A DNA stretch of 64,000 nucleotides from Amphiplicatus sp046296195 (GCA_046296195.1 JBKBLR010000003.1:1-64000); one strand, 5' to 3'; shown: positions 25,466 to 34,905, counted from the first letter of the stretch. Numbers and translations are program-made. The notes: a model not told the origin generated them from the letters alone.

Positions 25466-26553
25466 GCCGCAAGACCCGGGCGTCGATACCGCCCCTGCTC
25501 GATGAACCGTCCAAGTCGGGCCTCAACCTTTCTTGCGTCTTCCGGCGAATAGTCGAACCGGTTCTTCTCAAACTTCCTCACTGACGCAAGATAAGCCTCA
25601 AACGCAGGTCTGGCGGCGTCGAAACCTGGAAGCTCGAGCGACTTATAGATTCGATCGAGCGCCGACAGTCCGTCGCTGTCCAATTCTTCATATCGCAGGT
25701 CGATATAATCAGGCGGGGCCAGGTCTTTTGAGTCCGCGGCGAGGGCGTCCATCATCCGTTCATAAACGGAGAAAACGGTCTCATCGATATCGACATGAGC
25801 ATATGACTGCAGCGCGAACTCTGCAAACAACTTCCTGTAAAAATTCCGCATCGACTGAAAAACGTCATAAGGATTGCGAGAGATGTGGACGAACTTGGCT
25901 CTCGGAAAGATTTCATGCAGCATTGCAAGGCGCGCGGTGTAGACAGGGTTCTTGATGAGCAGTCGACGACCGCCATGCAGTTTTGAGAGCTTGCGCAGCA
26001 AGTAGACAAAGCGCGCGCGCCAGAGGTCGATTTCGGCGGGCGTGCAACCGTCAAAAAAAACGCCGCGCTTCAGGAACTCGTCAAACGCCGCTGGAAAATA
26101 AATGCCATGATAGAAGGAAACATCCGTCATGTTGGCGAGCGCGATTTCGTCCTCCTGGGGGCTGTCGGGCGTCACCGGGATATTGTCGATATAACGATGC
26201 TCCGGCAGCGCACGCTCCAGCAGCGGCCGGAAAATCTTTCCGATCCCGAACATGTCCCAGGGAAGACCGGTCGCCAGAGGCGGCACGAAACTCCAGCGTC
26301 CGCTCTTACACATTACGTTGTAAAGATGCGTGGTCCCTGACCGCCAGTGCCCAAGGATGAAAACCGGCGGCTCCAGTTCGGCGACCGCCGGCAGACTCTT
26401 CTCAATGAGCAGCTTCTCCGCCAGGGAGAACGGGGACCGCCCGATGACCGCCCCCAGGATTGCGGCGGTCGCGAGCGGGCTCCCCGGCAATCCAGCGCGC
26501 GCCATCACCGACGCGAGCGTCCCGAGATCCGCTCCGCTCAACGGATGGGCCAT
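25462..26553 (-). CDS. PAPS-dependent sulfotransferase family protein
   Basis: A 363-residue cytosolic protein of the Sulfotransfer_3 type. The 5'-phosphosulfate loop is visible in PVFILGHWRSGTTHLYNVM (near residue 105) and the 3'-phosphate site in FVHISRNPYDVFQSMRNFYR (near 230). LLIKNPVYTARLAMLHEIFP is also typical. It would move a sulfo group from PAPS to an alcohol. The acceptor is not known. Being first in an operon with a PON-like lipoprotein and hpnA suggests a lipid or hopanoid-linked acceptor. A perfect CtrA box lies 41 bases upstream of its start. Confidence 0.85.
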   Translation of the reverse strand: MAHPLSGADLGTLASVMARAGLPGSPLATAAILGAVIGRSPFSLAEKLLIEKSLPAVAELEPPVFILGHWRSGTTHLYNVMCKSGRWSFVPPLATGLPWDMFGIGKIFRPLLERALPEHRYIDNIPVTPDSPQEDEIALANMTDVSFYHGIYFPAAFDEFLKRGVFFDGCTPAEIDLWRARFVYLLRKLSKLHGGRRLLIKNPVYTARLAMLHEIFPRAKFVHISRNPYDVFQSMRNFYRKLFAEFALQSYAHVDIDETVFSVYERMMDALAADSKDLAPPDYIDLRYEELDSDGLSALDRIYKSLELPGFDAARPAFEAYLASVRKFEKNRFDYSPEDARKVEARLGRFIEQGRYRRPGLAA

Positions 26554-26593
26554 GACAACTCTTCCAATTGTTGAACCTTGCTCGCGATGGCCT

Positions 26594-26608
26594 TTAACAA
26601 AGCATTAA
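26594..26608. promoter_or_regulatory. Perfect CtrA box between the sulfotransferase operon and tamA
   Basis: TTAACAAAGCATTAA is an exact TTAA-N7-TTAA and is followed by CC, as in the extended CtrA site. It lies 41 bases upstream of the leftward sulfotransferase start and 126 bases upstream of tamA. Position favours control of the sulfotransferase operon. Confidence 0.6.
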
Positions 26609-26653
26609 CCATCTGGAAAGACGGCCTTTGCGAGGGTGCAAAAACGATGAATT

Positions 26654-26669
26654 TTAACCCTAAGGTTAA
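26654..26669. promoter_or_regulatory. TTAACC...GGTTAA palindrome upstream of tamA
   Basis: TTAACCCTAAGGTTAA is a 16-base inverted repeat with 6-base arms, 65-80 bases upstream of the tamA start. The TTAA cores are 8 bases apart instead of 7, so it is not a canonical CtrA site, but it may be bound by CtrA or by another dimeric regulator. Confidence 0.4.
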
Positions 26670-26733
26670 TGAGTAGGCTGCAACAGTCGCCGAGCGGCCT
26701 TTGACGATAGGATCACGTTGCGGAGCCCGGCCA

Positions 26734-28494
26734 TTGTCGAGAGTGCTCACGTTCTTCAGTCTGGCCGCGCTATCCATGGCGGGCGCCGCGCGCGCTTCGG
26801 ATTACACAGTGCGTTACGAGGGCGCGCCCGCGGAGATCGCCGGCAAGCTTGAAAAGATCACCAGTCTGTCTCTGGCGCGCCGGCCGATTCCGACGATCGC
26901 CGGCATCCGGCAGGCCGCATCTTCCGACGTCGCAATCATTCACCGCGCGCTGGTCGCAGCGGGCTACTTCAATCCGGAAGTGAGCTTCAAAATCAACCCC
27001 GCTTCCGGGTCGAATCCGCCTTCCGTGATCTTCAAGATTGAAGCCGGTGCTTCGTTCAGGATCGAGCGGCATATCATTCAGTATGTCGATTATCGGGCCG
27101 ACCTGCGTCCTTCAACCTTCGACGAAGCCGGCATCAAGGTCACAAATGACGCCTCCGGCGCCTCGCTTGAGCATAATCAGAAGAAGCTGCTTGATCATCT
27201 GCTGAGCATGGGATTCCCGCGAGCCCGGATTATTTCCCGACGCGCCGAAGCGCGCCTGTCAGAGGGCGTCGCTGACGCTGTGTATGAGTTTGAGACCGGG
27301 CCGCGGGCGACGTTCAATGGGATTCAAGTCGCCGGCGCCAGAAGGACAAAGCCGTCCTTCATCGAACGCATGAAAACGTGGGAGGACGGGACCGTCTTCA
27401 ACCGTGAAGACCTGATCGATTTTCGAGACGACCTGTCCAAGACAGGCCTCTTCACATCCGTTGGCGTCGAGGCGGGGGAAATCGCTTCCGACGGCGGCGC
27501 CCCGGTTCTGGTGACGGTGGAGGAGCGCAAGAGCCGCACTGTCGGCGTCGGCGCCTCCTATTCGACCTCAGAGGGCCCCGGCGGACGGCTATTTCTTGAG
27601 TATCGCAACTTTGCAGGCCGCGGCGAATGGGCTCGCGCAAAGATCGAAGCGACGCAAGTTAGGCAGGCTTTCGATCTTGAAGCGAACAAACCGCTCCCGC
27701 GTTTCCCCGGTTCTGCCTTTTCCAATTTTTCCTTTGTCAACGACACGACGGACGCCTTCAATGCGCGGTCGCTCGAGATCAGCGGCGGTCTCGCCAAATG
27801 CTGGCTGGAGGATCGGCTGGAAACGCGCGCAGGCCTTGCGCTCGAGACCTCAAGCGTCGAAAGCCGCCTTCGAAGCGTTCCTGTTGTCGCGGAGGAGCGA
27901 ACATATTTTGTTTCCGCCCCTCTATCAGCGACGTGGAACACGGAAGACGATCCCCTGGCGCTGACGTCGGGTTCGCGCGCCTCGTTCTTTCTAATTCCTT
28001 ATGTCGGAAGCGATCAATTCACACGCATGGAACTGATCGCCCGGACCAGGCGTCAGTTCGGCGAGGCGGACCGGTTCACCTTTGCGGGACGCATCAGGAT
28101 CGCCGCGACCGCCGGTTCGGGCCTCAACGCGCTGCCCGTCAACAAGCGCGTTTATTCCGGCGGCGGCTCCTCCGTCCGCGGTTATGATTTTCAGGCCGTC
28201 GGACCGCTGGACGTCGATGGCGTTCCTATCGGCGGGCGCTCGGCCGTTGAAGCGGCCCTGGAAGCGCGCGCCAAGATTATCGGCCCCTTTCAGATCGCCG
28301 CCTTTGCAGACGCTGGCGCCGTGTATTCCGAAAGTTTCCCCGATTTCGCCGGGGATTATCTCGTCGGCGCCGGCGGCGGGCTGCGATACCTTTCAGCGAT
28401 CGGACCTATCCGTCTCGATGCGGCCTTTCCGCTTGAGCGGCGTCCGACCGATCCAGGATTTCAGTTCTACATTTCGTTGGGCCAACCGTTCTGA
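26734..28494 (+). CDS. tamA: TamA, outer-membrane BamA-family assembly factor
   Basis: Outer-membrane half of the TAM system, which helps assemble autotransporters and other outer-membrane proteins and moves phospholipids with TamB. The 586-residue product has a signal peptide (TFFSLAALSMAGAARA), POTRA domains in the first 270 residues, and a C-terminal 16-strand barrel. The barrel shows the VRGY motif of the family (GGGSSVRGYDFQ), the typical GGGLRYLSAIGPIRLDAAFPL, and ends in Phe. I start at TTG 26734, which has GGAG eight bases upstream; GTG 26743 is possible. tamB starts within the stop codon. Confidence 0.92.
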   Translation: MSRVLTFFSLAALSMAGAARASDYTVRYEGAPAEIAGKLEKITSLSLARRPIPTIAGIRQAASSDVAIIHRALVAAGYFNPEVSFKINPASGSNPPSVIFKIEAGASFRIERHIIQYVDYRADLRPSTFDEAGIKVTNDASGASLEHNQKKLLDHLLSMGFPRARIISRRAEARLSEGVADAVYEFETGPRATFNGIQVAGARRTKPSFIERMKTWEDGTVFNREDLIDFRDDLSKTGLFTSVGVEAGEIASDGGAPVLVTVEERKSRTVGVGASYSTSEGPGGRLFLEYRNFAGRGEWARAKIEATQVRQAFDLEANKPLPRFPGSAFSNFSFVNDTTDAFNARSLEISGGLAKCWLEDRLETRAGLALETSSVESRLRSVPVVAEERTYFVSAPLSATWNTEDDPLALTSGSRASFFLIPYVGSDQFTRMELIARTRRQFGEADRFTFAGRIRIAATAGSGLNALPVNKRVYSGGGSSVRGYDFQAVGPLDVDGVPIGGRSAVEAALEARAKIIGPFQIAAFADAGAVYSESFPDFAGDYLVGAGGGLRYLSAIGPIRLDAAFPLERRPTDPGFQFYISLGQPF

Positions 28495-31400
28495 TGCGGC
28501 GCACGGTTGCAATCGCGGTTTCGATCATGGCGGGGCTCGCAATGCTCGGCGTCGCCTTCTTTCTGTCCCCCGCCGCCAGGCGGGTTGTTGGGGATTTCAC
28601 CGAACACGAACTTGCTGAGGCGCTCGGCGGATCGGTTGAGATCGGTTCCGTCACCGGGTCGCTGTTCCATGAGTTCCAGCTCCGGGATATCCGGCTACGC
28701 GACGCGGCGACCGAGTGGGGCAGAATCGACCATGTCGAGCTTCGCTGGTCGCCCGGCGGCCTCGCGCGCGGCAAGATCGAAATCGAATCGATCATCGTCG
28801 AGAACACACGCATCATTGCGACGCCTCCGAAACGAGAGCGGCGGCGGCCCTTTAAAGGCCTTGAACTGCCGGACAGCCTTCCCGCGCTGTCGATCGGCGG
28901 CATCGAAATCCGTAATCTCGTCATAGGCGAAACGATCGTCGCGAAGCCGATCAGGCTTGACGGCGCCGGTCGCATCGATATGGGCGGGCGGCGCCTTCTG
29001 ATCGAAACGGCGATCCGAAGCGAAGATAACCTAGATGACGTCAGCATTAGGATCGACAGAGATCCGGTCGGCCGCCGGCTCATCGTTGATGCGCGGATCA
29101 CGTCAGACAGGGCTGGCGCGCTGGCGACCCTTTTCCGAGCCGACGGACCCATCGACCTCAGCGCCGCTGGCGAAGGAAGTTCCGAAGATTACAGGCTCGC
29201 CTTCCAATGCGCGTGCGGCGACGCCGGTGCGATCGACGGCGCTGTCAGCGGCGATCTCACCACGCTGGAGACTATCGGCTTTTCGTTGAAGGCGCACCCG
29301 GGCGCGCGTTTCGATCGATGGCGGCGCGAAACGGGAGACAGCATCGCCGCCGAAGGCATTCTCCAGCTGGCGGCGCGGGGCGGACGGCTCGACCCGTTTA
29401 CCGTGCGGGCCGCATCCGGCGCGGTTTCAGCAACGCTTGATTGGCGAAATTCGTTTGCGGCGCTGGAGAAGGCGACCTTAGTTCTTCATGCAAACTTCGC
29501 CGAAGGCTGGCGCCCTGATCTGCAGCGCGCCGTCGGCGACAAAATAGATGGCGAGATTCAACTCGCACAGGGGAAGGGCGGGTATCAGCTCGACGTTCGG
29601 GCAAGGTCTCCTTTGCTGGCTCTGGAAACGCTGCAAGCCAGAACTGACTTGCGCTCCTTCTTCGAGGGCAAGGTAACGCTCTCGGCGTCGGAGAACGGCG
29701 GTATGACCGCCGCTCTTGGATCATCGCTGAACGCGCAAGGCTTCGCCAAGGTTGACATCGGGAATTCGCTTTCAATTGACAAGATTGACGTCCGAAGCGC
29801 CAGCGGCGCGCGACTCGCCGGAACCCTCGCCTATGATCTCGCTCAAGCGCGCGCGAAAGCGTCAGGGGCTTTGACATTGCCGGAATCCGCGGTCGCCGCC
29901 GTGCTGCCGGCGGTTCGCGCTCGTGGTAATTTCGTGACCGACTTTGGCCTCGATATAACCTCCGACAAATTCACGGTCCGCCTGACGGCGACGACGCCGG
30001 CGCTAACGGTCAATAATGCGCTCTTTCCTCCCGCGCGCGTCGCGGTTTCAGCGGCTGGCTCGCCCTTCTCACCGCAAGGTCAGTTGTCTGTTCGGGCGTT
30101 GGATGAATCAAGGCGAATAGGCGCAAACTTTGCGCTCTCGGAAGCAGGCCTTTGGCGGATCCGCGATCTCGACTATCGCGGCGACGGCTTTCTCCTCAGC
30201 GGCGCCCTGGCGTTCAACCTTGAGGCGCGCGAGGCCGAACTCGATATCGCCTATCGGGGCGCGCGGAACGCCGAGCCCTGGCCGGGCGTCCGCCTTGAAG
30301 GTGAAGCCAGCGCGACTGGCGCGCTGCGCAGGGAGCGGTCGAACAACCTTCTGGCATTCAGCGTCGCGTCTGTGCATTCGTCCTCCTTTTCGGCGGAGGA
30401 TTTCTATTTCGAAGTCCGGGGCGGATATCAGAATCCTTCATTCGCAATCAAATCCGGTTCGATCGAGATCAATGATCGGTTTCACTTCAAGGATCTGCAT
30501 CTCGCCGGGACGACCGGCGATCTGTCCAATCCCTCCTTTTCAATCCTCTCCGCGGCTGCGGATCTGAACGGCAGTCCCGTAAGCGCGCTTCGCCCGGCTT
30601 TTCTGGACCTCGGCGATGGATTGCGGCTTCGCAATCTGAAGCTGTCGATAGGAGACAAAGGAATCGCCGAGCTTGAAGGAGAGTTCAGCGCCTCGCGCTG
30701 GCGGGCCGTCGCCAATCTCGATCATATTCAGTCTCAGAACGGCGTTTCCTCGATTAGCGCGTCCCTAGATCTCGATACTGATCGCACTCAGGTCGCCGCT
30801 GGACGGCTTGAGATCGCCTCGACGCTGACGAACGCCGAAACGATCAAACTGCCGGGCGAAATCAGCTGGGATGGACGTCGTCTTCGGGTCAGGGCCGACG
30901 GCGCCGGCGGCCTTCTGCAGGCTGACCTGTCGATCCCAATGCGCTTGAAGCGCGCGGAACGCCTCGGCGTTGATTTTCGGGGCCCGCTCGGCGGAGCCGC
31001 CCGATACCAGGGCCGCGCGGAGTCATTGTCCCTTTTTCTGCCGCCCGCGCTTCAATCCGTCGAGGGGTCGGTCGAATTCTTTGGTTCGCTGGGCGGCACA
31101 TCGGAAAACCCCCGAATTGACGGCGTGCTTAAGCTTATCGACGGCTCCTACACCGACCTCACTTCGGGTCTCAGCATCATCGATATCGACCTCAAGGCCG
31201 CGGCGGCGGCCGACTCCGCAACGTCGCGCGTCGAATTCTCCGCAACCGCGACCGGGGCCGGACAGGCCGGCAAATCGATCTCGGCGACGGGCGGATTGGA
31301 ATTTCGTGATGGTCTGGAGTTGACGATCGAGCTTACCCTCGATCGTGCGCAGTTTGCAGCCGGCCCGGTGAAACGGGCCGACGCATCCGGCAAGATCGAA

Positions 31401-32303
31401 GTCAACGGAAAACCAGAAGACCTGCGCGTCAAAGGCGATGTCGAGGTCCATGCGCTGGTCGCCGAGCTGTTTACGCCGCCTGATATCGGTCTCGTTGACA
31501 TAGACGTCGTTGCAGTCAACGGCGACGCGCGCAATGACGGCGGCGCTGCGGAAAACTCCTCTGCCTCCTCATCGAGTCCGTCCATTCGCTATGACATTAG
31601 CGTCGTGGCTGACGACAATGTTGCGATCCGCGGGCGCGGGCTCAACAGCGAATGGCGCGCCGACGTCAAGATGGTCGGCGGCGACGCCCGTCCGCTGATC
31701 ATCGGCGCGCTCAATCTGCGTCGGGGGGAGCTGGAATTTGCGGGCGACCGATTCAATCTGACACGCGGCCTCATCGGCTTCGATATGCTGGCGCCGAATG
31801 ATCCCATCATCGAACTTCGCGCGGAACGGGAAACCCGCGAAGGGGTGACTGTCGCCGTCGTCGTTGAGGGAAGAAGTTCGGCGATGAAAGTCTCGCTTGA
31901 ATCGACCCCGGCGAAGCCTATGGAAGACATCATGGCGCTCGTTCTCTTCAAAAAGCCCGCAACTGAACTGACCGCTTTTGAGTCCCTGCAGGTGGCCGAT
32001 GCGCTGACGCAGCTTGGCGGCGTCGGGGTTTTCGGCGGCAAGAGCGTCGCAGGAGCCGTACGCGACACGCTTGGACTCGATCTCCTTAATCTCCAGCTTG
32101 ATGAAGATGATACGTCGTCGTCATTGCTGACGGTGGGGAAGTATGTCGCCGACGGCTTGTTCGTGTCGGTCTCGCAGAATGCGCGTGGAGAGAACGGGTC
32201 GCTGCGCATCGAATACGAGATCGGTCGTTCGTTCTCGCTGGAGACAGAGCTTCGTCAGGACGGCGACCAGACGATGTCCGCGAACTGGAAAAAGGACTTC
32301 TGA
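28494..32303 (+). CDS. tamB: TamB, periplasm-spanning bridge protein
   Basis: The 1269-residue product is anchored by one N-terminal helix (VAIAVSIMAGLAMLGVAFFL) and is otherwise a long run of beta-rich repeats of the AsmA/VPS13-like bridge type. The C-terminal DUF490 domain is clear: PIIELRAERETREGVTVAVVVEGR, then LFKKPATELTAFESLQVADAL and a terminal RSFSLETELRQDGDQTMSANW. It pairs with TamA and lines a hydrophobic groove for lipid transfer between membranes. It overlaps tamA by one base, so the two are co-translated. Confidence 0.93.
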   Translation: MRRTVAIAVSIMAGLAMLGVAFFLSPAARRVVGDFTEHELAEALGGSVEIGSVTGSLFHEFQLRDIRLRDAATEWGRIDHVELRWSPGGLARGKIEIESIIVENTRIIATPPKRERRRPFKGLELPDSLPALSIGGIEIRNLVIGETIVAKPIRLDGAGRIDMGGRRLLIETAIRSEDNLDDVSIRIDRDPVGRRLIVDARITSDRAGALATLFRADGPIDLSAAGEGSSEDYRLAFQCACGDAGAIDGAVSGDLTTLETIGFSLKAHPGARFDRWRRETGDSIAAEGILQLAARGGRLDPFTVRAASGAVSATLDWRNSFAALEKATLVLHANFAEGWRPDLQRAVGDKIDGEIQLAQGKGGYQLDVRARSPLLALETLQARTDLRSFFEGKVTLSASENGGMTAALGSSLNAQGFAKVDIGNSLSIDKIDVRSASGARLAGTLAYDLAQARAKASGALTLPESAVAAVLPAVRARGNFVTDFGLDITSDKFTVRLTATTPALTVNNALFPPARVAVSAAGSPFSPQGQLSVRALDESRRIGANFALSEAGLWRIRDLDYRGDGFLLSGALAFNLEAREAELDIAYRGARNAEPWPGVRLEGEASATGALRRERSNNLLAFSVASVHSSSFSAEDFYFEVRGGYQNPSFAIKSGSIEINDRFHFKDLHLAGTTGDLSNPSFSILSAAADLNGSPVSALRPAFLDLGDGLRLRNLKLSIGDKGIAELEGEFSASRWRAVANLDHIQSQNGVSSISASLDLDTDRTQVAAGRLEIASTLTNAETIKLPGEISWDGRRLRVRADGAGGLLQADLSIPMRLKRAERLGVDFRGPLGGAARYQGRAESLSLFLPPALQSVEGSVEFFGSLGGTSENPRIDGVLKLIDGSYTDLTSGLSIIDIDLKAAAAADSATSRVEFSATATGAGQAGKSISATGGLEFRDGLELTIELTLDRAQFAAGPVKRADASGKIEVNGKPEDLRVKGDVEVHALVAELFTPPDIGLVDIDVVAVNGDARNDGGAAENSSASSSSPSIRYDISVVADDNVAIRGRGLNSEWRADVKMVGGDARPLIIGALNLRRGELEFAGDRFNLTRGLIGFDMLAPNDPIIELRAERETREGVTVAVVVEGRSSAMKVSLESTPAKPMEDIMALVLFKKPATELTAFESLQVADALTQLGGVGVFGGKSVAGAVRDTLGLDLLNLQLDEDDTSSSLLTVGKYVADGLFVSVSQNARGENGSLRIEYEIGRSFSLETELRQDGDQTMSANWKKDF

Positions 32304-32318
32304 TCGACCTTGGTTGAT

Positions 32319-32651
32319 TTACGCGCTGAACTTTTTTCGAAGCACGGCGATCGCCGCCGTGATCGCTTCTTTTCGTTGCGCGAGTTCGTCTATTCTGCAG
32401 CGCCGTCGAAGGCGCTCAGTAAGGAGGCTCGCCCGTAGCTCCAACAGCGCCGAAATGTGCTGCATGGAAGCCCGGCGGCGGCAGTCCGATTGAGTAGAAT
32501 CCGCATCCCACCTGGCGCGATGAAGGGCGAGGTCGGCGTCGATCGCCTCAAGGCGTTCGGCCGCCAATTTCTCTTCGAGACACGCCTGATTCAAATGAAG
32601 AACCAGCTTCGAGAGCGTGTTGTCGGCGTGAGAGGTCGTGGTCTTGTCCAT
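32319..32651 (-). CDS. Small helical hypothetical protein
   Basis: A 110-residue protein of unknown function. It is rich in Leu, Glu, Ala and Arg with long heptad-like stretches (ACLEEKLAAERLEAIDADLA and ELAQRKEAITAAIAVLRKKF), so a coiled-coil or helical-hairpin fold is likely. There is no signal peptide. I chose ATG 32651 (MDKTTTSHAD); the frame is open to an ATG at 32735, but the extra residues look non-coding. It is convergent with tamB, 15 bases away. Confidence 0.55.
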   Translation of the reverse strand: MDKTTTSHADNTLSKLVLHLNQACLEEKLAAERLEAIDADLALHRARWDADSTQSDCRRRASMQHISALLELRASLLTERLRRRCRIDELAQRKEAITAAIAVLRKKFSA

Positions 32652-32794
32652 AGGGTCAACCAAACCGGCAGGCGAAGACCGCTTCTGCCTACATCCAATA
32701 TGCCCGCTAGGGTTGAAATGAATTTTAAACACCACCCGGAAATTTGATCGGATCGAGGGCGAGAAATCAAAAGCGCGACCAAGGGTCGGCGGAT

Positions 32795-32871
32795 TGGTAG
32801 CCGGGGGCAGAATTGAACTGCCGACCTCAGGGTTATGAATCCTGCGCTCTCACCAACTGAGCTACCCGGCC
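32795..32871 (-). tRNA. tRNA-Met (CAT anticodon), elongator type
   Basis: The reverse complement folds as a cloverleaf: acceptor GGCCGGG with CCCGGCT, D-arm AGCTCAGTTGGTGAGAGC, anticodon loop TTCATAA, T-arm GGCAGTTCAATTCTGCC, and an encoded CCA end. The first acceptor pair is G-U, not the C-A mismatch of initiator tRNA, so it is read as elongator Met. The last pair of the anticodon stem is A-C. A CAT anticodon could also mark tRNA-Ile2, but the body looks like Met. Confidence 0.9.
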
Positions 32872-32886
32872 GCGGAAAACACGGCG

Positions 32887-33305
32887 CTATACCGGGGCGG
32901 AACGACCGGGGCAAGGCCGAACCGGCCATGCCCGGGCGATCCCGGCGATGCTGTCGGCGATGGCGAGACTGGCGGCAAGGCCCGGCGATTCAATCGCGTA
33001 AGGCCCGACCCAGCCGGCAGCATGGCGACGATCCGCTTCTCGCAGCGAAGACGGCCGACGGCGCGATCACCGCAGTCGGCGCTGGGCTTCACCTTTCCCT
33101 CGACGCAAAGCCGGGCGCGCAGGCCCCCGGGCCCGAAATAGATGCCGGCGTGAATGACCTCTGAAGTGCGCGAAGAGGGTTGCGCGCCGGACGACGCATT
33201 GCGTTCGAGAACGACGACCTCACGGCCCTGAAGCGCGAGCGCGCGGGCGACGGCGAGACCGACGACGCCCGCGCCGATGACGACCGCATCGACGGCTTGC
33301 CCCAT
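32887..33305 (-). pseudogene. Remnant of an LhgO-type FAD-dependent oxidoreductase
   Basis: The first 65 or so codons are a good match to the L-2-hydroxyglutarate oxidase family: VVIGAGVVGLAVARALALQG, then SSRTSEVIHAGIYFGPGGLRARLCVEG. The family is about 370 residues long. Here the middle is missing. In another frame just downstream, the family C-terminus is readable (GPYAIESPGLAASLAIADSI), ending at TAG 32887-32889. So about 250 residues have been lost and the ends are out of frame. The relic lies between tRNA-Met and the YkgJ-type gene and is not expected to be functional. Confidence 0.75.
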
Positions 33306-33674
33306 TTAATCCGTCGTCGCGACCCATTTTGGATCGTCTTGCACTTCGCGCTCGAATTTCAGGAACTCGTAATAGCCGCAACGCGACTGCGTCGGAAAAT
33401 CGCGGCAGATCTGCGGACGCGACTCATAGACCGTACACTGACGTTTTTTCTGGTCGAGAAACATGCAAGCCGTGCCGAAGTGCTCGTCTTCTGCGTGCTT
33501 CAGGACGCGCGGATTTTCCTTGTCGCCGCGCTTGGTGAATTTGCGCGCCGCCTGCGCCTCCGTCAGGTCGAAATGCCGGGCGAGCCTTTTCACGTCGCGC
33601 TTGTTCACCGGAATGTGCGTGTAGGTGCAGCAATAGGCGACGCATTTGAGACAGTTGTAGTGCTTTTTCGGCAT
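33306..33674 (-). CDS. YkgJ-family cysteine cluster protein
   Basis: A 122-residue protein with the YkgJ / UPF0153 pattern of cysteines: YNCLKCVAYCCTYTHI at the N-terminus, then ACMFLDQKKRQCTVYESRPQICRDFP, and SRCGYYEFL. These residues are thought to bind a metal, probably zinc or iron-sulfur; the function of the family is not settled. I start at ATG 33674 (MPKKHYNC), where homologues begin. The frame is open further upstream without family support. It lies directly beside the oxidoreductase relic. Confidence 0.85.
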   Translation of the reverse strand: MPKKHYNCLKCVAYCCTYTHIPVNKRDVKRLARHFDLTEAQAARKFTKRGDKENPRVLKHAEDEHFGTACMFLDQKKRQCTVYESRPQICRDFPTQSRCGYYEFLKFEREVQDDPKWVATTD

Positions 33675-33744
33675 GAGGGGTTCCAATGGAAAGCAGGGCC
33701 CGAGCGATGTGACGAATGTCGGCTCCTTGCGCAACCGTCTCCCG

Positions 33745-34905
33745 TCATTCCGTCGCGGTCGCGGCGATCCAGCCGCCGCCGAGAACCCGGTCATGGCCGT
33801 CCTCCGGCGAGTAGAAGACGCAGGCCTGCCCCGGCGCGACGCCTTCCTCGGCCGCATCAAGAATGACGGCCGGCGCCCCGTCGAAGGCGAGCCGCGCCGG
33901 CGCCGGCGGACGTGTCGAGCGCACCTTGACCGCCACAGGAACGCCGGCTTTCGCGGCGTCGTCGAATGTGCCGTCGCCGAGCCAGCTCGTTTCCTTCAGG
34001 CGGATCGTCTTGACCATCAGCGCCTCGCGCGGCCCGACGATGACGCGGCGCTTCGCGGCGTCAAGGCGCACGACGAACAGGGGTTCACCCGTTGCAAGTC
34101 CAAGCCCCCGGCGCTGGCCGACCGTATAGTGGATGACGCCCTGATGCCTCCCCATCAGGGTTCCATCGATATGGACAATGTCGCCCGGCTCGGCCGCGCC
34201 CGGCCGCAGGCGCTCGACGACGGCCGCGTATTTGCCTTCCGGAACGAAGCAAATGTCCTGGCTGTCGGGCTTTGCGGCCACCGGCAGGTCGAGCGCGGCG
34301 GCGATGCGGCGCACCTCGTCCTTCGGCAGGTCGCCGAGCGGGAAACGCAGATAGTCGAGCTGCGCGCGCGTCGTTGAAAACAGAAAATAGCTCTGGTCGC
34401 GATTGGGATCGCGCGCACGCCGCAGCTCCGGTCCGGCCGGGCCGACGACGCGCCGGATGTAATGCCCGGTCGCCATCGCGGCGCCGCCGAGGTCGCGCGC
34501 CACCGCGAGGAGGTCGCGGAACTTCACGCGCTCATTGCAGCGCACGCAAGGAATGGGTGTCGCGCCCGCCAGATAGGTGTCGGCGAAATCTTCCATCACG
34601 CTCGCCGAAAAGCGGTCTTCATAATCGAGCACATAATGGGGAATCCCGAGGCGGTCGGCGACCGCGCGCGCATCCTTGATGTCCTGCCCGGCGCAGCACG
34701 CGCCCTTGCGCTGGATGGCCGCGCCGTGATCGTAGAGCTGCAAGGTCACCCCGACCACGTCATAGCCGGCGTGTTTGACGAGCGCCGCGGTCACGGAGGA
34801 GTCGACGCCTCCCGACATGGCGACGATGACGCGCGCGCCGGCGGGCGCGCCAAGATCGAGTCGTGGCGCGTCTAGACCGAGGGATGAGAGCGTCGTGGTC
34901 GTCAT
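33745..34905 (-). CDS. mnmA: tRNA-specific 2-thiouridylase MnmA
   Basis: Adds sulfur to uridine 34 of tRNA-Lys, Glu and Gln in the cytosol, using ATP and a persulfide relay. The 386-residue product has the PP-loop VIVAMSGGVDSSVTAALV near residue 30, the catalytic pair of cysteines (TPIPCVRCNERVKF and SQDICFVPEG), and a C-terminal beta-barrel with GQACVFY. Start ATG 34905 (MTTTTLSSLG) matches the usual alphaproteobacterial N-terminus; longer in-frame starts exist to 34971. It is read leftward, 102 bases after flgL. Confidence 0.94.
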   Translation of the reverse strand: MTTTTLSSLGLDAPRLDLGAPAGARVIVAMSGGVDSSVTAALVKHAGYDVVGVTLQLYDHGAAIQRKGACCAGQDIKDARAVADRLGIPHYVLDYEDRFSASVMEDFADTYLAGATPIPCVRCNERVKFRDLLAVARDLGGAAMATGHYIRRVVGPAGPELRRARDPNRDQSYFLFSTTRAQLDYLRFPLGDLPKDEVRRIAAALDLPVAAKPDSQDICFVPEGKYAAVVERLRPGAAEPGDIVHIDGTLMGRHQGVIHYTVGQRRGLGLATGEPLFVVRLDAAKRRVIVGPREALMVKTIRLKETSWLGDGTFDDAAKAGVPVAVKVRSTRPPAPARLAFDGAPAVILDAAEEGVAPGQACVFYSPEDGHDRVLGGGWIAATATE

